The notes below the pieces were generated by a model. That model had not been told where the DNA came from, did no database searches, and was given only the letters and a program-made list of their open reading frames with translations. The position numbers and the translations under genes are program-made. A DNA stretch of 45,446 nt from Rhodobacteraceae bacterium HLUCCO18 (GTDB lineage: Bacteria; Pseudomonadota; Alphaproteobacteria; Rhodobacterales; Rhodobacteraceae): positions 1 to 45,446 of the forward strand of contig LJSY01000034.1 in NCBI GenBank assembly GCA_001314805.1, in the 5' to 3' direction. Below are positions 26,047-34,662 of the stretch, piece by piece (position 1 is the stretch's first letter; each line of letters begins with the position of its first letter).

Positions 26047-26130
26047 GAGGCACGTGTCCTTCGGCTGTCGTCACGCGCCGATATGACAAATCGCAGGCGG
26101 GCCGGCAAGTGTGCCATCCCGCTCGTCAGA

Positions 26131-26234
26131 CCCCTTCATCCTGGCAAGAAACCTCCGGGGGAGGCCGAAGGCCGGGGGCAGAGCCCCCGATCCGAGCCGT
26201 CAGGCGAGACAGGAGGCGTGCAGCCGCAGGCTGC
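26131..26234. repeat. Composite REP-like intergenic element
   Basis: The 204-base gap between the zinc-finger and HIT genes holds a diverged family B start (CCCCTTCATCCTGGCAAGAA, 26131-26150). A GGGGGC-AGA-GCCCCC hairpin (26174-26188) and a GCAGCC-GCA-GGCTGC hairpin (26220-26234) follow. The last hairpin and the next seven bases recur exactly at 41099-41120. No gene is seen. Such mosaic elements are familiar in Rhodobacteraceae. Confidence 0.6.
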
Positions 26235-26250
26235 GCCGTTCCGTTCACGG

Positions 26251-26631
26251 TCAGGCAGGCTGCAGCATCCGGCCCAGCGGGCGACCGGCGAGAATGTGCA
26301 TGTGATAATGCGGCACTTCCTGCACCGCGTCCTCGCCCGCGTTCGAGAGCGTCCGGTACCCCGCCCCGCCCTCGCCCGGGCCGATCCCGGCCTCGGCGAC
26401 GATGCGCGCCGCGACCCGGTGGAAATCGGCGATCTCGGCCTCGCTCGCGTCCGCCGCGAAATGATCGAAGGTCACGTAGGCGCCTTTTGGGATGACCAGT
26501 ACATGCACCGGCGCCTGCGGCCGGATGTCGTTGAAGGCCAGCGTGTGCTCGGTCTCCATGACCGTGTCGTTGGGGATCTCGCCCCTGAGGATCTTGGCGA
26601 AGATGTTCTGGTCGTCATACGCATAAGCCAT
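26251..26631 (-). CDS. HIT family nucleotide hydrolase
   Basis: A 126-residue HIT-superfamily protein of the HINT type. These enzymes hydrolyse phosphoramidates and related nucleotides. The active-site histidine triad is seen as HYHMHILAGRPLGRM near the C-terminus, and the family's N-terminal DDQNIFAKILRGEIPNDTV and FNDIRPQAPVHVLVIPK are clear. The start MAYAYDD lies 14 bases after the stop of the upstream glycosyltransferase gene, so the two may share a transcript. Physiological substrate unknown, as for most bacterial HINT proteins. Confidence 0.93.
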   Translation of the reverse strand: MAYAYDDQNIFAKILRGEIPNDTVMETEHTLAFNDIRPQAPVHVLVIPKGAYVTFDHFAADASEAEIADFHRVAARIVAEAGIGPGEGGAGYRTLSNAGEDAVQEVPHYHMHILAGRPLGRMLQPA

Positions 26632-26645
26632 GAAACCGGCCTCCT

Positions 26646-28223
26646 TCAGTCGGCAAAAAGATAGGGCGTCTCGGCCAAGGCATAGCCCGTCTCGGCATCC
26701 ACATTGAAGTAGTCGCTGAGCACTGCGGCGTTTTCCCCCGGCCCGCGATCCTCCCTCAGCCGCCAGTGATGCTGGAACTCCGCCTCGCGGATGCGCACGC
26801 TCTGGTCGGCGAACTCGTGGCGCAGCGTGGGAAGCATCCGCTGGATCACCTCGTCCGGCGTCCGCTCGGTGGCGAGGCCCACCCGCCGCGCGTGGCCCAC
26901 GAGATACTGGTCGTCGAAAACGCATTGCAGTTCCAGTATGCGCGCATTCGCCCGGTCGGACATGAAATCGCGCATCAGGTCGATATTGGCCGGGTCGAGA
27001 CAGATCATCAGCCGATCCGTGTCGTAATAGTCGAAAAGCATCCGCAAGAGCGCCCGCCTGTGGCGATTGCGTTTCTCCAGCGTCCGTTCGATGCCGCCCA
27101 GATGCGGCACGGGGCACGTGGCCTCGTCGAAGAGATACTCGACGCCGCGCACCTGCAGGCGGTCCTCGGCGGCATGCAGCATGCGCTTGGCCACGTGCCA
27201 TTTCTTGCACACCAGCATGAACAACTCCCGGTCGGGGCCGAGCGTGCTTTCGCGTTCCCAGAACCGCGTGCCGAAGCGCCGGCCGATGCGTCCGCGCCCG
27301 GTGAGGAACGCATAGAGCCGAGGTCCCTCCTGGCTGACGGTGAAATCCTTGTGCCCCGACATCCAGAGCGCACCCAGCCGTTCCTCGAGCCCCCGCGCCT
27401 CGGGGCTGATCTTGCGGGCAAACAGATAGTCCTGGCTGATCAGCAGGTCGTACTGGTCATTGTAGAAGGTGACCGGCATGCCGTAATCGCTGAACATCTT
27501 GAAGGTCAGCGAGCGGCTGACGATCTCCCGGTCGGGCACGAGATGGCGCACCAGCGTCTGGAAGAAGGTCTCGTCGGGTATCCATGTGGTGCGGAAAAAG
27601 CGCACCACGTCGGGCCGGGTCTTGATGAAATCGAGCACCGCCTCGACCGTGCGGCGGCGCAGGCACCACCACTGGCTGCCGATCATCACCTGGATGTCGG
27701 AGGGCACCCTGCGCTCCAGCTTGAGGCGGCGCTGGAGGTTCATCATCGCGTAGAACAGGCGTTTTTGCGTGCGTTCGTTGAACACATGGCGATAGATCAG
27801 CCGTTCGCGCTTGAGGCCGGTCTTGATCCAGTCCGAGGCGAGGAAATCGAAGCTTTCGATATGGTCGACATCGGCGCGATCGAGAAAGGCATGGGCGTAG
27901 TCGGCAGATTTCACAGCCGCGCAATCGCCCGAGAGCATGTAGAAATGCGTGGCCCTCGGAAACGCCTCCACCGCGGCCTCAAGCCCGTTCAGCGAGGCAC
28001 GCACGAGGCTCCACTCCCCCCAGCCGCATTTCACGCGTTTCGTGGCGAAGGTGACGCCGGGGCGATCCTTGAGCGCGTCCCGGATGCGGGCGAAGGCCTC
28101 CGCCGGGGCACGGGCGTCGAAATGGATCGCGACATAGTCACCTGTCGCCGTCAGACGCTCGGCCTGCCGGATGACGGCGTCGGGGTTCTTGTGGCACAGA
28201 AGAATGAAGGCGATCTTTGCCAT
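26646..28223 (-). CDS. GT14-type (beta-1,6-N-acetylglucosaminyltransferase-like) glycosyltransferase with DUF5928-type C-terminus
   Basis: A 525-residue protein. Residues 1-270 resemble the core-2/I-branching family GT14: MAKIAFILLCHKNPDAVIRQ, ATHFYMLSGDCAAVKSADY near 90-110, and a GSQWWCLRRRTVEAVLDFI stretch near 180-200. The C-terminal 250 residues (KDFTVSQEGPRLYAFLTGRG onward) fit the region named DUF5928 in relatives; this name is from memory. No signal peptide or membrane segment, so it is probably cytosolic, acting on a lipid-linked or surface sugar. It is divergent from a sulfotransferase gene, which suggests a shared job in making a branched, sulfated polysaccharide (inference). Confidence 0.8.
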   Translation of the reverse strand: MAKIAFILLCHKNPDAVIRQAERLTATGDYVAIHFDARAPAEAFARIRDALKDRPGVTFATKRVKCGWGEWSLVRASLNGLEAAVEAFPRATHFYMLSGDCAAVKSADYAHAFLDRADVDHIESFDFLASDWIKTGLKRERLIYRHVFNERTQKRLFYAMMNLQRRLKLERRVPSDIQVMIGSQWWCLRRRTVEAVLDFIKTRPDVVRFFRTTWIPDETFFQTLVRHLVPDREIVSRSLTFKMFSDYGMPVTFYNDQYDLLISQDYLFARKISPEARGLEERLGALWMSGHKDFTVSQEGPRLYAFLTGRGRIGRRFGTRFWERESTLGPDRELFMLVCKKWHVAKRMLHAAEDRLQVRGVEYLFDEATCPVPHLGGIERTLEKRNRHRRALLRMLFDYYDTDRLMICLDPANIDLMRDFMSDRANARILELQCVFDDQYLVGHARRVGLATERTPDEVIQRMLPTLRHEFADQSVRIREAEFQHHWRLREDRGPGENAAVLSDYFNVDAETGYALAETPYLFAD

Positions 28224-28375
28224 GCGGAACCGGGGTCTGCTCTGATCTCGATTTTTATTGCATCAGGCATACCGCAGGGAGATTGAAGAAACACGACTTC
28301 TTTGCTTCTTTATCCGATAACACGTCCGAAAGGGCGCAAGACGAGAAGAATCGAGCGGGTTCGAGGCGGAGAGAA
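28224..28375. promoter_or_regulatory. A+T-richer divergent promoter region between glycosyltransferase and sulfotransferase genes
   Basis: About 150 bases between two divergent starts, visibly richer in A+T (for example CGATTTTTATTGCATCAGGC) than the window average. It should hold both promoters. No clear palindromic operator was found. An open frame continues upstream of the sulfotransferase start but reads as noncoding. Confidence 0.45.
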
Positions 28376-29194
28376 ATGGGGTTTCCCGGCACATGGATGA
28401 CGTCGAGTGAAAGCGTGGTCTACCGCGTGGTGCCGAAATGCGCCTGCTCCACCATCGGCCAGATCATGTACTACAGCGACAACGGAACGTTCTTCGACGG
28501 CGACATCCACGACGCGAAGGACGGCATGCACAAATGGGCCTTCGATGCCAGCCAGCCGCTGATCAAGGCCAATGTGAAGGCGCACAAGTCCTACGCCTTC
28601 ACCTGCGTGAGAAACCCCTACACCCGCATCCTGTCCAGCTTTTTCGACAAGATCTGCGGCATCCAGCGCAACGGCAAGCGCTATCGCGGCAATCTCGTCC
28701 CGCTCCTGGTCCAGAAATACGGCATCGAGGTCGGCGGTCCCGACGGCACCGAGGAATTCGACCAGATCCGCAGTTTCCGGCGGTTCCTGCTCTTCGCGCG
28801 CGACTCGATCCGCTGGCGCCGCCCGATGGACCCGGACATACACTGGTCGTCCATATCCGGCCATGTCTCGACCTTCGTGGTCAATGGCGGGCGCTACGAC
28901 AACATCTTCTGGACCGAGGATTTCAACGCCGGCATGCAGACCGTGCTCGACAATATCGAGATGACCCATCCCGTCGACCTCGCAAAGGTGCCGCGGTTCA
29001 ACGAAAGCGCCGGGCACGGGCCGAAGCGCGCGCATGCCGTCGAGGATTATTTCGACGACCTGTCGATGCACCTCGTCTACGAGATCTACAAACCGGATTT
29101 CGAGCTCTTCCGCTACGATTTCGAGGACCCGTCGAACAAGATGCCCACGGGCGAGATCGATCTCGACGAGGTGCACGCCAAGCTTGGCGACTAG
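28376..29194 (+). CDS. Sulfotransferase family 2 (carbohydrate sulfotransferase-like) protein
   Basis: Predicted to transfer sulfate from PAPS to a sugar. The chosen start at 28376 (after GGCGGAGAGAA) gives 272 residues. The 5'-phosphosulfate loop is seen as VVYRVVPKCACSTIGQIMYY at 14-33, and the 3'-phosphate-binding part as FTCVRNPYTRILSSFFDKI at 75-93. Both match the HNK-1/chondroitin-type family found in many marine bacteria. No signal peptide is seen, so it acts in the cytosol. It faces the GT14-type gene across a shared promoter region. Acceptor unknown; a capsular or surface glycan is the natural guess. Confidence 0.88.
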   Translation: MGFPGTWMTSSESVVYRVVPKCACSTIGQIMYYSDNGTFFDGDIHDAKDGMHKWAFDASQPLIKANVKAHKSYAFTCVRNPYTRILSSFFDKICGIQRNGKRYRGNLVPLLVQKYGIEVGGPDGTEEFDQIRSFRRFLLFARDSIRWRRPMDPDIHWSSISGHVSTFVVNGGRYDNIFWTEDFNAGMQTVLDNIEMTHPVDLAKVPRFNESAGHGPKRAHAVEDYFDDLSMHLVYEIYKPDFELFRYDFEDPSNKMPTGEIDLDEVHAKLGD

Positions 29195-29344
29195 GGTCCG
29201 CCCGTCCCAGCCGACAGGCGGCGCGTGGCCGCCATGCCGCGCAGCGTCGGAAACTCTGTCTCGTGGCTCCGTCCAGATTGATTCGATTCGTCGCCGCTTC
29301 TAGGGTCAACGTATTGAATCGGGGTGATTCCACGCGGGGTAACG

Positions 29345-30580
29345 ATGGCAGGAGTTCGCATTCCAGGGACGCTGAAACAGGCGTTCATGGCAGTCTGCAT
29401 GGCAAGTGCAGCATCCGGGTTTGGCACCGCAGGCATGGCACAGACCGCATCCGCGCTCGAGGCGGAGCGCGCTGCCGTCTTCGCAAGCATGCTCGACGCG
29501 CCCGCCGACAGGGACTTGATGGCCCGATACGCGCGCCTGTCGATCGAATTGAGAGATTTCGAGGCCGCCGCCGCCACTCTGGAGCGGCTGATCGACCTGG
29601 AGCCCGCCAACGCCACCGCGCGGCTGGAACTGGCCACGGCCTATTTCGCGCTCGGCAACTATCCCCTCGCCGAGTTTCACCTGAACGCCGCCGCGGCCTC
29701 GGGCGCGCTTTCGGCCGAACAGCTGGCCTCGGCCGAAGCTTATCGCACGGCCGCCGAGACGCGGGACGACCCCAGCCGGTTTTCGGGCTCCGTCGCCGCC
29801 GGGATCGTGTCGGCCGACGGCGAGACGGGATTTCTGGGGAGCGGATCGCTCAACTGGTCGATCGACCTGGGCGACGCGAACGCGACGCACTGGGTCACAC
29901 AGATCGGGGTGAGCACCTACCAGATCGGGGCGGGTCCCGGCGCCTCGACCTCGGACCGGCAGTCCCTCCGCCTGCGCAGCGGCCCGCGTTTCCAGCTGAC
30001 CGGCGAGGCCTTCGGACCACGCCTGCAACCCTATCTGGAGCTTGAATCGGTCCGCTACCCCGATGCCACGGCCTCGGATTACGACGCGGCCTCCCTCGGC
30101 CTCGCCTACCAGAACGCCCACAGCGCGGCCTTGATCAGTTTCGCCGACGCCTCCATCGGCTGGGGGGAGCTGAACGCATCCGGCGCCGATATCGATTTCC
30201 ACGACATCGCGCTCGGGCTGACCTACCGCCCCTCGCGCGAGGCCTTCTACCGGCTGACCCTGTCGATGGGCAGCGAGGACACGGCGACCCGTGACGAGGA
30301 TCAGCGCGGCCTGCGCCTCGATTACGGCCAGGATCTCGACGCGCCCGCGTTGCTGCCGGGTCCGGACTGGCGCGCAGGCGCCTTCGCTTCGGTCGACTGG
30401 CTCGACATCACCGACACGGGCGTGCCCCGCGACGAGACGGTTCGCGCGGCGGGCCTGTCGCTTCGGGCCTATCTCAACGATGACATCTATCTCGAGACGC
30501 GCGGCACGCATGTGGCGCGGGACGGCGGCACGGCGGCGGACGAGACCATCTTGTCGATGCAGCTTGGATTGGAGTTCTGA
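29345..30580 (+). CDS. Secreted TPR protein with predicted outer-membrane beta-barrel
   Basis: A 411-residue protein with a signal peptide cleaved near AGMA-QTAS (about residue 33). Residues about 45-135 carry TPR-like helices (ELRDFEAAAATLERLIDLEP, ATARLELATAYFALGNYPLA). The rest alternates in beta-strand style and ends in GLEF, with a terminal phenylalanine typical of outer-membrane barrels. The design recalls surface lipoprotein assembly modifier (Slam)-like or PgaA-like TPR-barrel proteins, but I cannot assign a family firmly. It ends 1 base before the FecR gene, so the two are surely co-expressed. The pair could sense or export something at the outer membrane. Confidence 0.72.
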   Translation: MAGVRIPGTLKQAFMAVCMASAASGFGTAGMAQTASALEAERAAVFASMLDAPADRDLMARYARLSIELRDFEAAAATLERLIDLEPANATARLELATAYFALGNYPLAEFHLNAAAASGALSAEQLASAEAYRTAAETRDDPSRFSGSVAAGIVSADGETGFLGSGSLNWSIDLGDANATHWVTQIGVSTYQIGAGPGASTSDRQSLRLRSGPRFQLTGEAFGPRLQPYLELESVRYPDATASDYDAASLGLAYQNAHSAALISFADASIGWGELNASGADIDFHDIALGLTYRPSREAFYRLTLSMGSEDTATRDEDQRGLRLDYGQDLDAPALLPGPDWRAGAFASVDWLDITDTGVPRDETVRAAGLSLRAYLNDDIYLETRGTHVARDGGTAADETILSMQLGLEF

Positions 30581-30581
30581 G

Positions 30582-31478
30582 ATGCGCACCCGGTCCATCC
30601 TCCTCTCCGTCCTTCTGTCCAGCGCGCTCGCCCTTCCGGTCGCGGCCCAGCAGATCGGCACCGTCGCCTCCAGCGAACCCACGCTCCGCGGCACGCCGCC
30701 CGGGGCAGGCACGCGCACGCTGGCGCTGGGCACCGACCTTCTGCGGGACGAGACCGTGCAAAGCTCCGCCACCGGACGCGGGCAACTTCTGTTCCTCGAC
30801 CAGACGACGCTGTCGCTGGCGCCGAACACCACCATCGTGCTCGACCGGTTCGTCTTCGACCCCGAGCGCGGCACCGGCGAGATCGGCCTGCAGCTGACCG
30901 AGGGCGCGCTGCGCTTCATCGGCGGCACACTCAGCCGACAGCAGGACGCGGTGATCCAGACGCCGACCTCGACAATCGGCATCCGCGGCTCCTCGGCGCT
31001 GATCCTGTATTCAGGCGGACGGACCATTGCGATCTTCATCGCGGGCAACCGGCTGTGCGTCGCCGTGGATGGCGGGCGCAGCTGCACTTCGCGTCCCGGC
31101 GGCGTGGTGACCGAGGACGGCTATCAGGGCCGGGTCGCGCCCGAGTTTCTCGCCTTCATCCTCGGCCTGATCGACGGACAGCCGGTGACGGCCGCGCAGG
31201 GCGGCTTCGGCTCCGGCGTCATCGGCGCCGTGCCGCCGGGCAGCGAGCCGTCCTCACCCGATGGCGCGCAATACGATGAGCGCATCTTCGAGGACGGTTT
31301 GAACGCCGAGACGCTGATCGGTCTCATCGACGAGCTGTCCGACACGCCGCCGCCACCACCACCGGAGGAGGAGGAGGAGGAGGAAGAGGGTGGCGAGGAA
31401 ATCATTATCGACGAAGGGGGCGACGAGATAATCGAAGACGATCCTCCGCCCCCGCCGGATGCACAACCGCCCGGCTGA
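30582..31478 (+). CDS. Secreted FecR-domain protein with acidic, proline-rich tail
   Basis: A 298-residue protein with a clear signal peptide (cleavage after PVAA, about residue 22). A FecR domain follows at about 45-150: RDETVQSSATGRGQLLFLDQ, TLSLAPNTTIVLDRFVFDPE, and ALRFIGGTLSRQQDAVIQTP then TSTIGIRGS. Unlike classical FecR it has no anti-sigma part or membrane helix, so it is periplasmic. The last 45 residues are extremely acidic and proline-rich, with a run of eight glutamates flanked by polyproline. Proteins of this type often neighbour CHASE2 cyclases, and one converges here only 65 bases away. A role as a ligand or partner for the sensor domain is inference. Confidence 0.87.
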   Translation: MRTRSILLSVLLSSALALPVAAQQIGTVASSEPTLRGTPPGAGTRTLALGTDLLRDETVQSSATGRGQLLFLDQTTLSLAPNTTIVLDRFVFDPERGTGEIGLQLTEGALRFIGGTLSRQQDAVIQTPTSTIGIRGSSALILYSGGRTIAIFIAGNRLCVAVDGGRSCTSRPGGVVTEDGYQGRVAPEFLAFILGLIDGQPVTAAQGGFGSGVIGAVPPGSEPSSPDGAQYDERIFEDGLNAETLIGLIDELSDTPPPPPPEEEEEEEEGGEEIIIDEGGDEIIEDDPPPPPDAQPPG

Positions 31479-31543
31479 CGGATAGCAACGCGCTACCCGT
31501 CTCGGTTCGACCTCTCCTGCCTCCGGGCAGCCAGAAAGCCATC

Positions 31544-33739
31544 TCACCGTTTGGAAAGCGCCACCGCCGCGCCGTCCCAGTCCGGTGCGGGCGGGCTCGT
31601 GCGGTGCAAGGCGATGCGGTCGAGATAGGTCCGCGCGACAAGCGGCGTCTCGCAGAAGGGCGGCGTCTGTTGGGCGAGTTCGGTGAAAGCCGCCTCCGCC
31701 ACGTCCCAGTCGCGGCCCAGATAGGCCATGCGCGCCCGGCTGAGCACCTCGGCGAAATCCGCGACAGCCTCCGCGCCCGCCGGCACGATCAGCGACACGT
31801 CGACGGCCTGCGCGAAGCCCTTGGCCGCGATCCGGTCGAGCACGATGGCCCTCAGCCCCGGCGGACAGGCCGCCGCCGCCTCCGGCCCCACGCAATTCGA
31901 CACGCCATAGCTGCGCGTCAGCCCCTCCAGCCGCGCGGCCAGCGTCACCGTGTCGCCCACGCAGGTGTAGCTCAGCCGGTCGCGGGACCCCATGAGCCCG
32001 ACATAGGCCTTGCCGGTGTTGAGCCCGATGGCGACGCGCACCGGCGGATAGCCCTCGGCCTCCAGGTCCTCCGACGCCTTGGCCGCCGCCGCCTCCACAT
32101 CGCCAATCGCGGCAAGCGCGGTCGCGGCGTGACCCTCCTGCGCGATGGGCGCGTTCCAGAAGGCCATCACCGCGTCGCCCATGAACTTGTCGATCGTGGC
32201 GCCCCGGTCGACCAGCGTCTCGGCCACGGCGGAAAGGTAGGTGTTCACCAGTTGCACCACGCGGTCGGGCGGCATGCCCTCGGTCACCGAGGAAAAGCCG
32301 CGCATGTCCACGAACATCACGCTCAGCTCCCGCTCGGCGCCTGCGGGCGTCAGCGCGGCCTCGGGATTGGCCTCGATCTGCCCGATCAGCGCGGGCGGCA
32401 GGAAATAGGCGAAGCGCGCGCGGATCGCCCGCCGGGCGCGTTCCTTGGCCAGAAAGCCGATGGCCGTCCCCGGCAGGAACACCGCCAGCGCCGTGAGCGT
32501 GGGCAGAACCGGATCGAAGAGCAGACCGGCCCGCCCGAAGGCCAGGATCCCGCCCAGCACGGGCGCGGTGATCAGCACCAGCGCCGCGGCGAGGCCCAGA
32601 ACCGGCCGCTCGCGCAGCTGCAGGCCCGTGAGGACCAGCCCCGCGAGCACCACGAGCAACAGCTCCAGCCCCGGCATCCAGTCGGGACGACCGAGAAATT
32701 CGCCGGCGACGATCTGCTCGATGATTTCCGCATGGAGCGTGACGCCCGCGATGGCGGGGTCGATCGGCGTGGTGCGGATGTCGAAAAGCCCCTGCGCCGA
32801 CGAGCCCACCAGAACGATGCGCCCCGCCACCCGCGCCTGAAGCTCCGGGTCGATGCCCTCGGCCTCCAGCACCCGCGCGGCGGGCGTGACGCGCTCCGGC
32901 TGGTAGCCCGCGAAATGGATGCGAAAGGCGCCGTCGGCCTCCACCGGGAAGGACAGCGCGCCCGTGCGCATGGCCACGGCGGCGACCGTCCCGCCCGAAA
33001 CCTCGCCCGAGCCTTCGGTGGTGCGCAGGATATGCCCCCCCGCCCCTTGCGCCACGCGCAGAAGCTCGACCGAAAGCGCGGGCATCAGGACATCGCCCAC
33101 GACACTGACCAGCGGCACCGTGCGCGTGACGCCGTCGCTCGTGCGTCCGAGGCTGATGGTGCCGAGCCCCGCCGCCTCCGCCGTCAGCTCGGGCAGGTTC
33201 ACCACCGCGGCGGGGTAGCGCGCAAGACCCGGCGGCACCTCGCCGGTCACGGCCACGCCCGCCAGCGGCTGCGGCACCTCCCCCTCCTGCCCGCCCGCCA
33301 CCGACAGGACGACGGGACGTCCGGCGATGGACCCGGCGAAAACCTGGTCATGGGGCGGCAGGCCCAGATCGGGCAGCACGGGCGGTATCCCCTCGCGGAA
33401 GCGCGACCAGCTTTCGGCGATGCGCTCGGGCGAGGTGCGGTCGGGTTCGGCGAACAGCACGTCATAGCCGATGGCCGCCGCCCCGTGCGCGAAGAGCCGG
33501 TCGGTCATCGCGGCCATGTAGCTGCGCGGCCATGGCCATTGCCCGTAGGCGTCGAGTGCCGCCTCGTCGATATCGATGATGTGCACGGGCGCTGCGGGAT
33601 CGTAGGGGCGTGGGCTGGCCCTCTGGTAGCCGTCGAAGACGAGATCGCGGGCCTGCGACAGGATCGGCGGCGACAGGACGGCAAGACCCAGCATCAGCGC
33701 CGTCAGCGTCAGGCCGAGGCCGAGGATCAGCCGCCGCAT
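31544..33739 (-). CDS. CHASE2-domain adenylate/guanylate cyclase
   Basis: A 731-residue sensor cyclase. One N-terminal membrane helix (4-25) is followed by a periplasmic CHASE2 domain (about 30-345, beginning ARDLVFDGYQRASPRPYDP). Three further helices lie near 354-373, 380-403 and 411-431. The cytosolic class III cyclase domain starts near 470. Its metal aspartates are D478 (FVDMRGFSS) and D522 (IDKFMGDAV); K518 and D596 match purine-contact positions, suggesting ATP; R603 is present. The transition-state asparagine usual in GDTVN is T599 (GDTVTLAARLE), which might lower or change activity. It converges with the FecR gene and diverges from a membrane protein with a cyclic-nucleotide-binding fold. 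Confidence 0.93.
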   Translation of the reverse strand: MRRLILGLGLTLTALMLGLAVLSPPILSQARDLVFDGYQRASPRPYDPAAPVHIIDIDEAALDAYGQWPWPRSYMAAMTDRLFAHGAAAIGYDVLFAEPDRTSPERIAESWSRFREGIPPVLPDLGLPPHDQVFAGSIAGRPVVLSVAGGQEGEVPQPLAGVAVTGEVPPGLARYPAAVVNLPELTAEAAGLGTISLGRTSDGVTRTVPLVSVVGDVLMPALSVELLRVAQGAGGHILRTTEGSGEVSGGTVAAVAMRTGALSFPVEADGAFRIHFAGYQPERVTPAARVLEAEGIDPELQARVAGRIVLVGSSAQGLFDIRTTPIDPAIAGVTLHAEIIEQIVAGEFLGRPDWMPGLELLLVVLAGLVLTGLQLRERPVLGLAAALVLITAPVLGGILAFGRAGLLFDPVLPTLTALAVFLPGTAIGFLAKERARRAIRARFAYFLPPALIGQIEANPEAALTPAGAERELSVMFVDMRGFSSVTEGMPPDRVVQLVNTYLSAVAETLVDRGATIDKFMGDAVMAFWNAPIAQEGHAATALAAIGDVEAAAAKASEDLEAEGYPPVRVAIGLNTGKAYVGLMGSRDRLSYTCVGDTVTLAARLEGLTRSYGVSNCVGPEAAAACPPGLRAIVLDRIAAKGFAQAVDVSLIVPAGAEAVADFAEVLSRARMAYLGRDWDVAEAAFTELAQQTPPFCETPLVARTYLDRIALHRTSPPAPDWDGAAVALSKR

Positions 33740-33942
33740 GGCGCGCGCGCTCCGGCTTCGGGTCTCACATCGGGCTTCGCCCCTGTCGGCACGCGCGTCT
33801 CCTTCCGGCCCTGAAACGGTATCAACCGCAGTGAAGCATGGGCGAAAGACCCTTGGATGGCAAACCCTTGGGGTTTGACGCGCGGCGAAGCGACGGGCTA
33901 GGAGGGGGTCTTACGCTTGGCAAGGCGGCGTCGGAGACGGGC
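33740..33942. other. 203-base region between divergent cyclase and cNMP-fold genes
   Basis: This gap should hold both promoters. It contains the perfect inverted repeat AAACCC-TTG-GGGTTT (33862-33876), which could be an operator or small hairpin, and a GGAGGGGG run at 33901. An open frame extends upstream of the plus-strand gene, but the start after GGAGACGGGC at 33943 is preferred. Confidence 0.45.
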
Positions 33943-34662
33943 ATGACCGATTTCACGGCATATGGCGCGTTCGGCACGCTCGGCGTGATCCTTTACCTCG
34001 GCGCATACGGGGCGTTGCAGGCCGGGCTGATCCGCGGCAGTTCGCTGACCTACACGCTCCTGAACCTCTGCGCCGCCGCTTCGGTCCTGTTCAGCCTCAT
34101 GGAGACGTGGAACCTCTATTCGGCGCTGATCCAGGGGTTCTGGATCGCGATCTCCATCATGGGGATCGGCCGCAGGCTCTGGCTGCGGTCGCGCCGTTCC
34201 TTCGATGACGAGACGATGGCGTTCCTCAGGCTTCACCTGCCAACCCTGCCGCTGTTCGAAGCGCACCGGCTGATGCGACACGCATCATGGCGCGACCATC
34301 CTTCGGGCACCGCGCTGGCGCGGCAGGGGCAGAGCGTGGATGCGCTCATCTATCTGGCAGAGGGCAAGGCTTCGGTCGAGGTGGACGGCCGGCCGGTCGC
34401 CACGCTGCATCCCGGCGCGCTGATCGGGGAGATGACGCTGATCCATGGCGGGGGAGCGACTGCGGATGTGACAGCCGAGGGACCGGTGCGCGTCCTTTAC
34501 CTGCCGCGCGCGCAGGTCCTGACGGAAATCGACGCCGCGCCCGATATCGCGCTGGCCATGGGCCACGCGCTTCAGGCCGAGGTTCAGCGCAAGCTCATGG
34601 TAATGAACGCGACCGGCAACGTCGGGCTCATCCCCGCATCCCGGCCGTCTCCGTCCGCGTGA
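33943..34662 (+). CDS. Three-span membrane protein with C-terminal cyclic-nucleotide-binding fold
   Basis: A 239-residue protein starting MTDFTAYGAFGTLGVILYLG. Three hydrophobic spans lie near 7-28, 36-57 and 62-80, resembling the small CBU_0592-type membrane domain. A cNMP-binding-type beta-roll follows at about 115-220 (ALARQGQSVDALIYLAEGKA, LIGEMTLIHGGGATADVTAE). The phosphate-binding cassette keeps the GE but not the arginine that normally grips the cyclic phosphate (GGGATADV in place of xPRSATV). It may therefore bind weakly, bind another ligand, or act as a dimerisation module. It is divergent from the CHASE2 cyclase and converges, with a 35-base overlap, with a similarly built protein. 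Confidence 0.8.
   Translation: MTDFTAYGAFGTLGVILYLGAYGALQAGLIRGSSLTYTLLNLCAAASVLFSLMETWNLYSALIQGFWIAISIMGIGRRLWLRSRRSFDDETMAFLRLHLPTLPLFEAHRLMRHASWRDHPSGTALARQGQSVDALIYLAEGKASVEVDGRPVATLHPGALIGEMTLIHGGGATADVTAEGPVRVLYLPRAQVLTEIDAAPDIALAMGHALQAEVQRKLMVMNATGNVGLIPASRPSPSA

Noticed and set aside
31322-31420. GAG/GAA run in the FecR gene as a microsatellite or CRISPR-like repeat
   Set aside because: It is an in-frame coding run for glutamates in the acidic tail, with no spacer-repeat structure.
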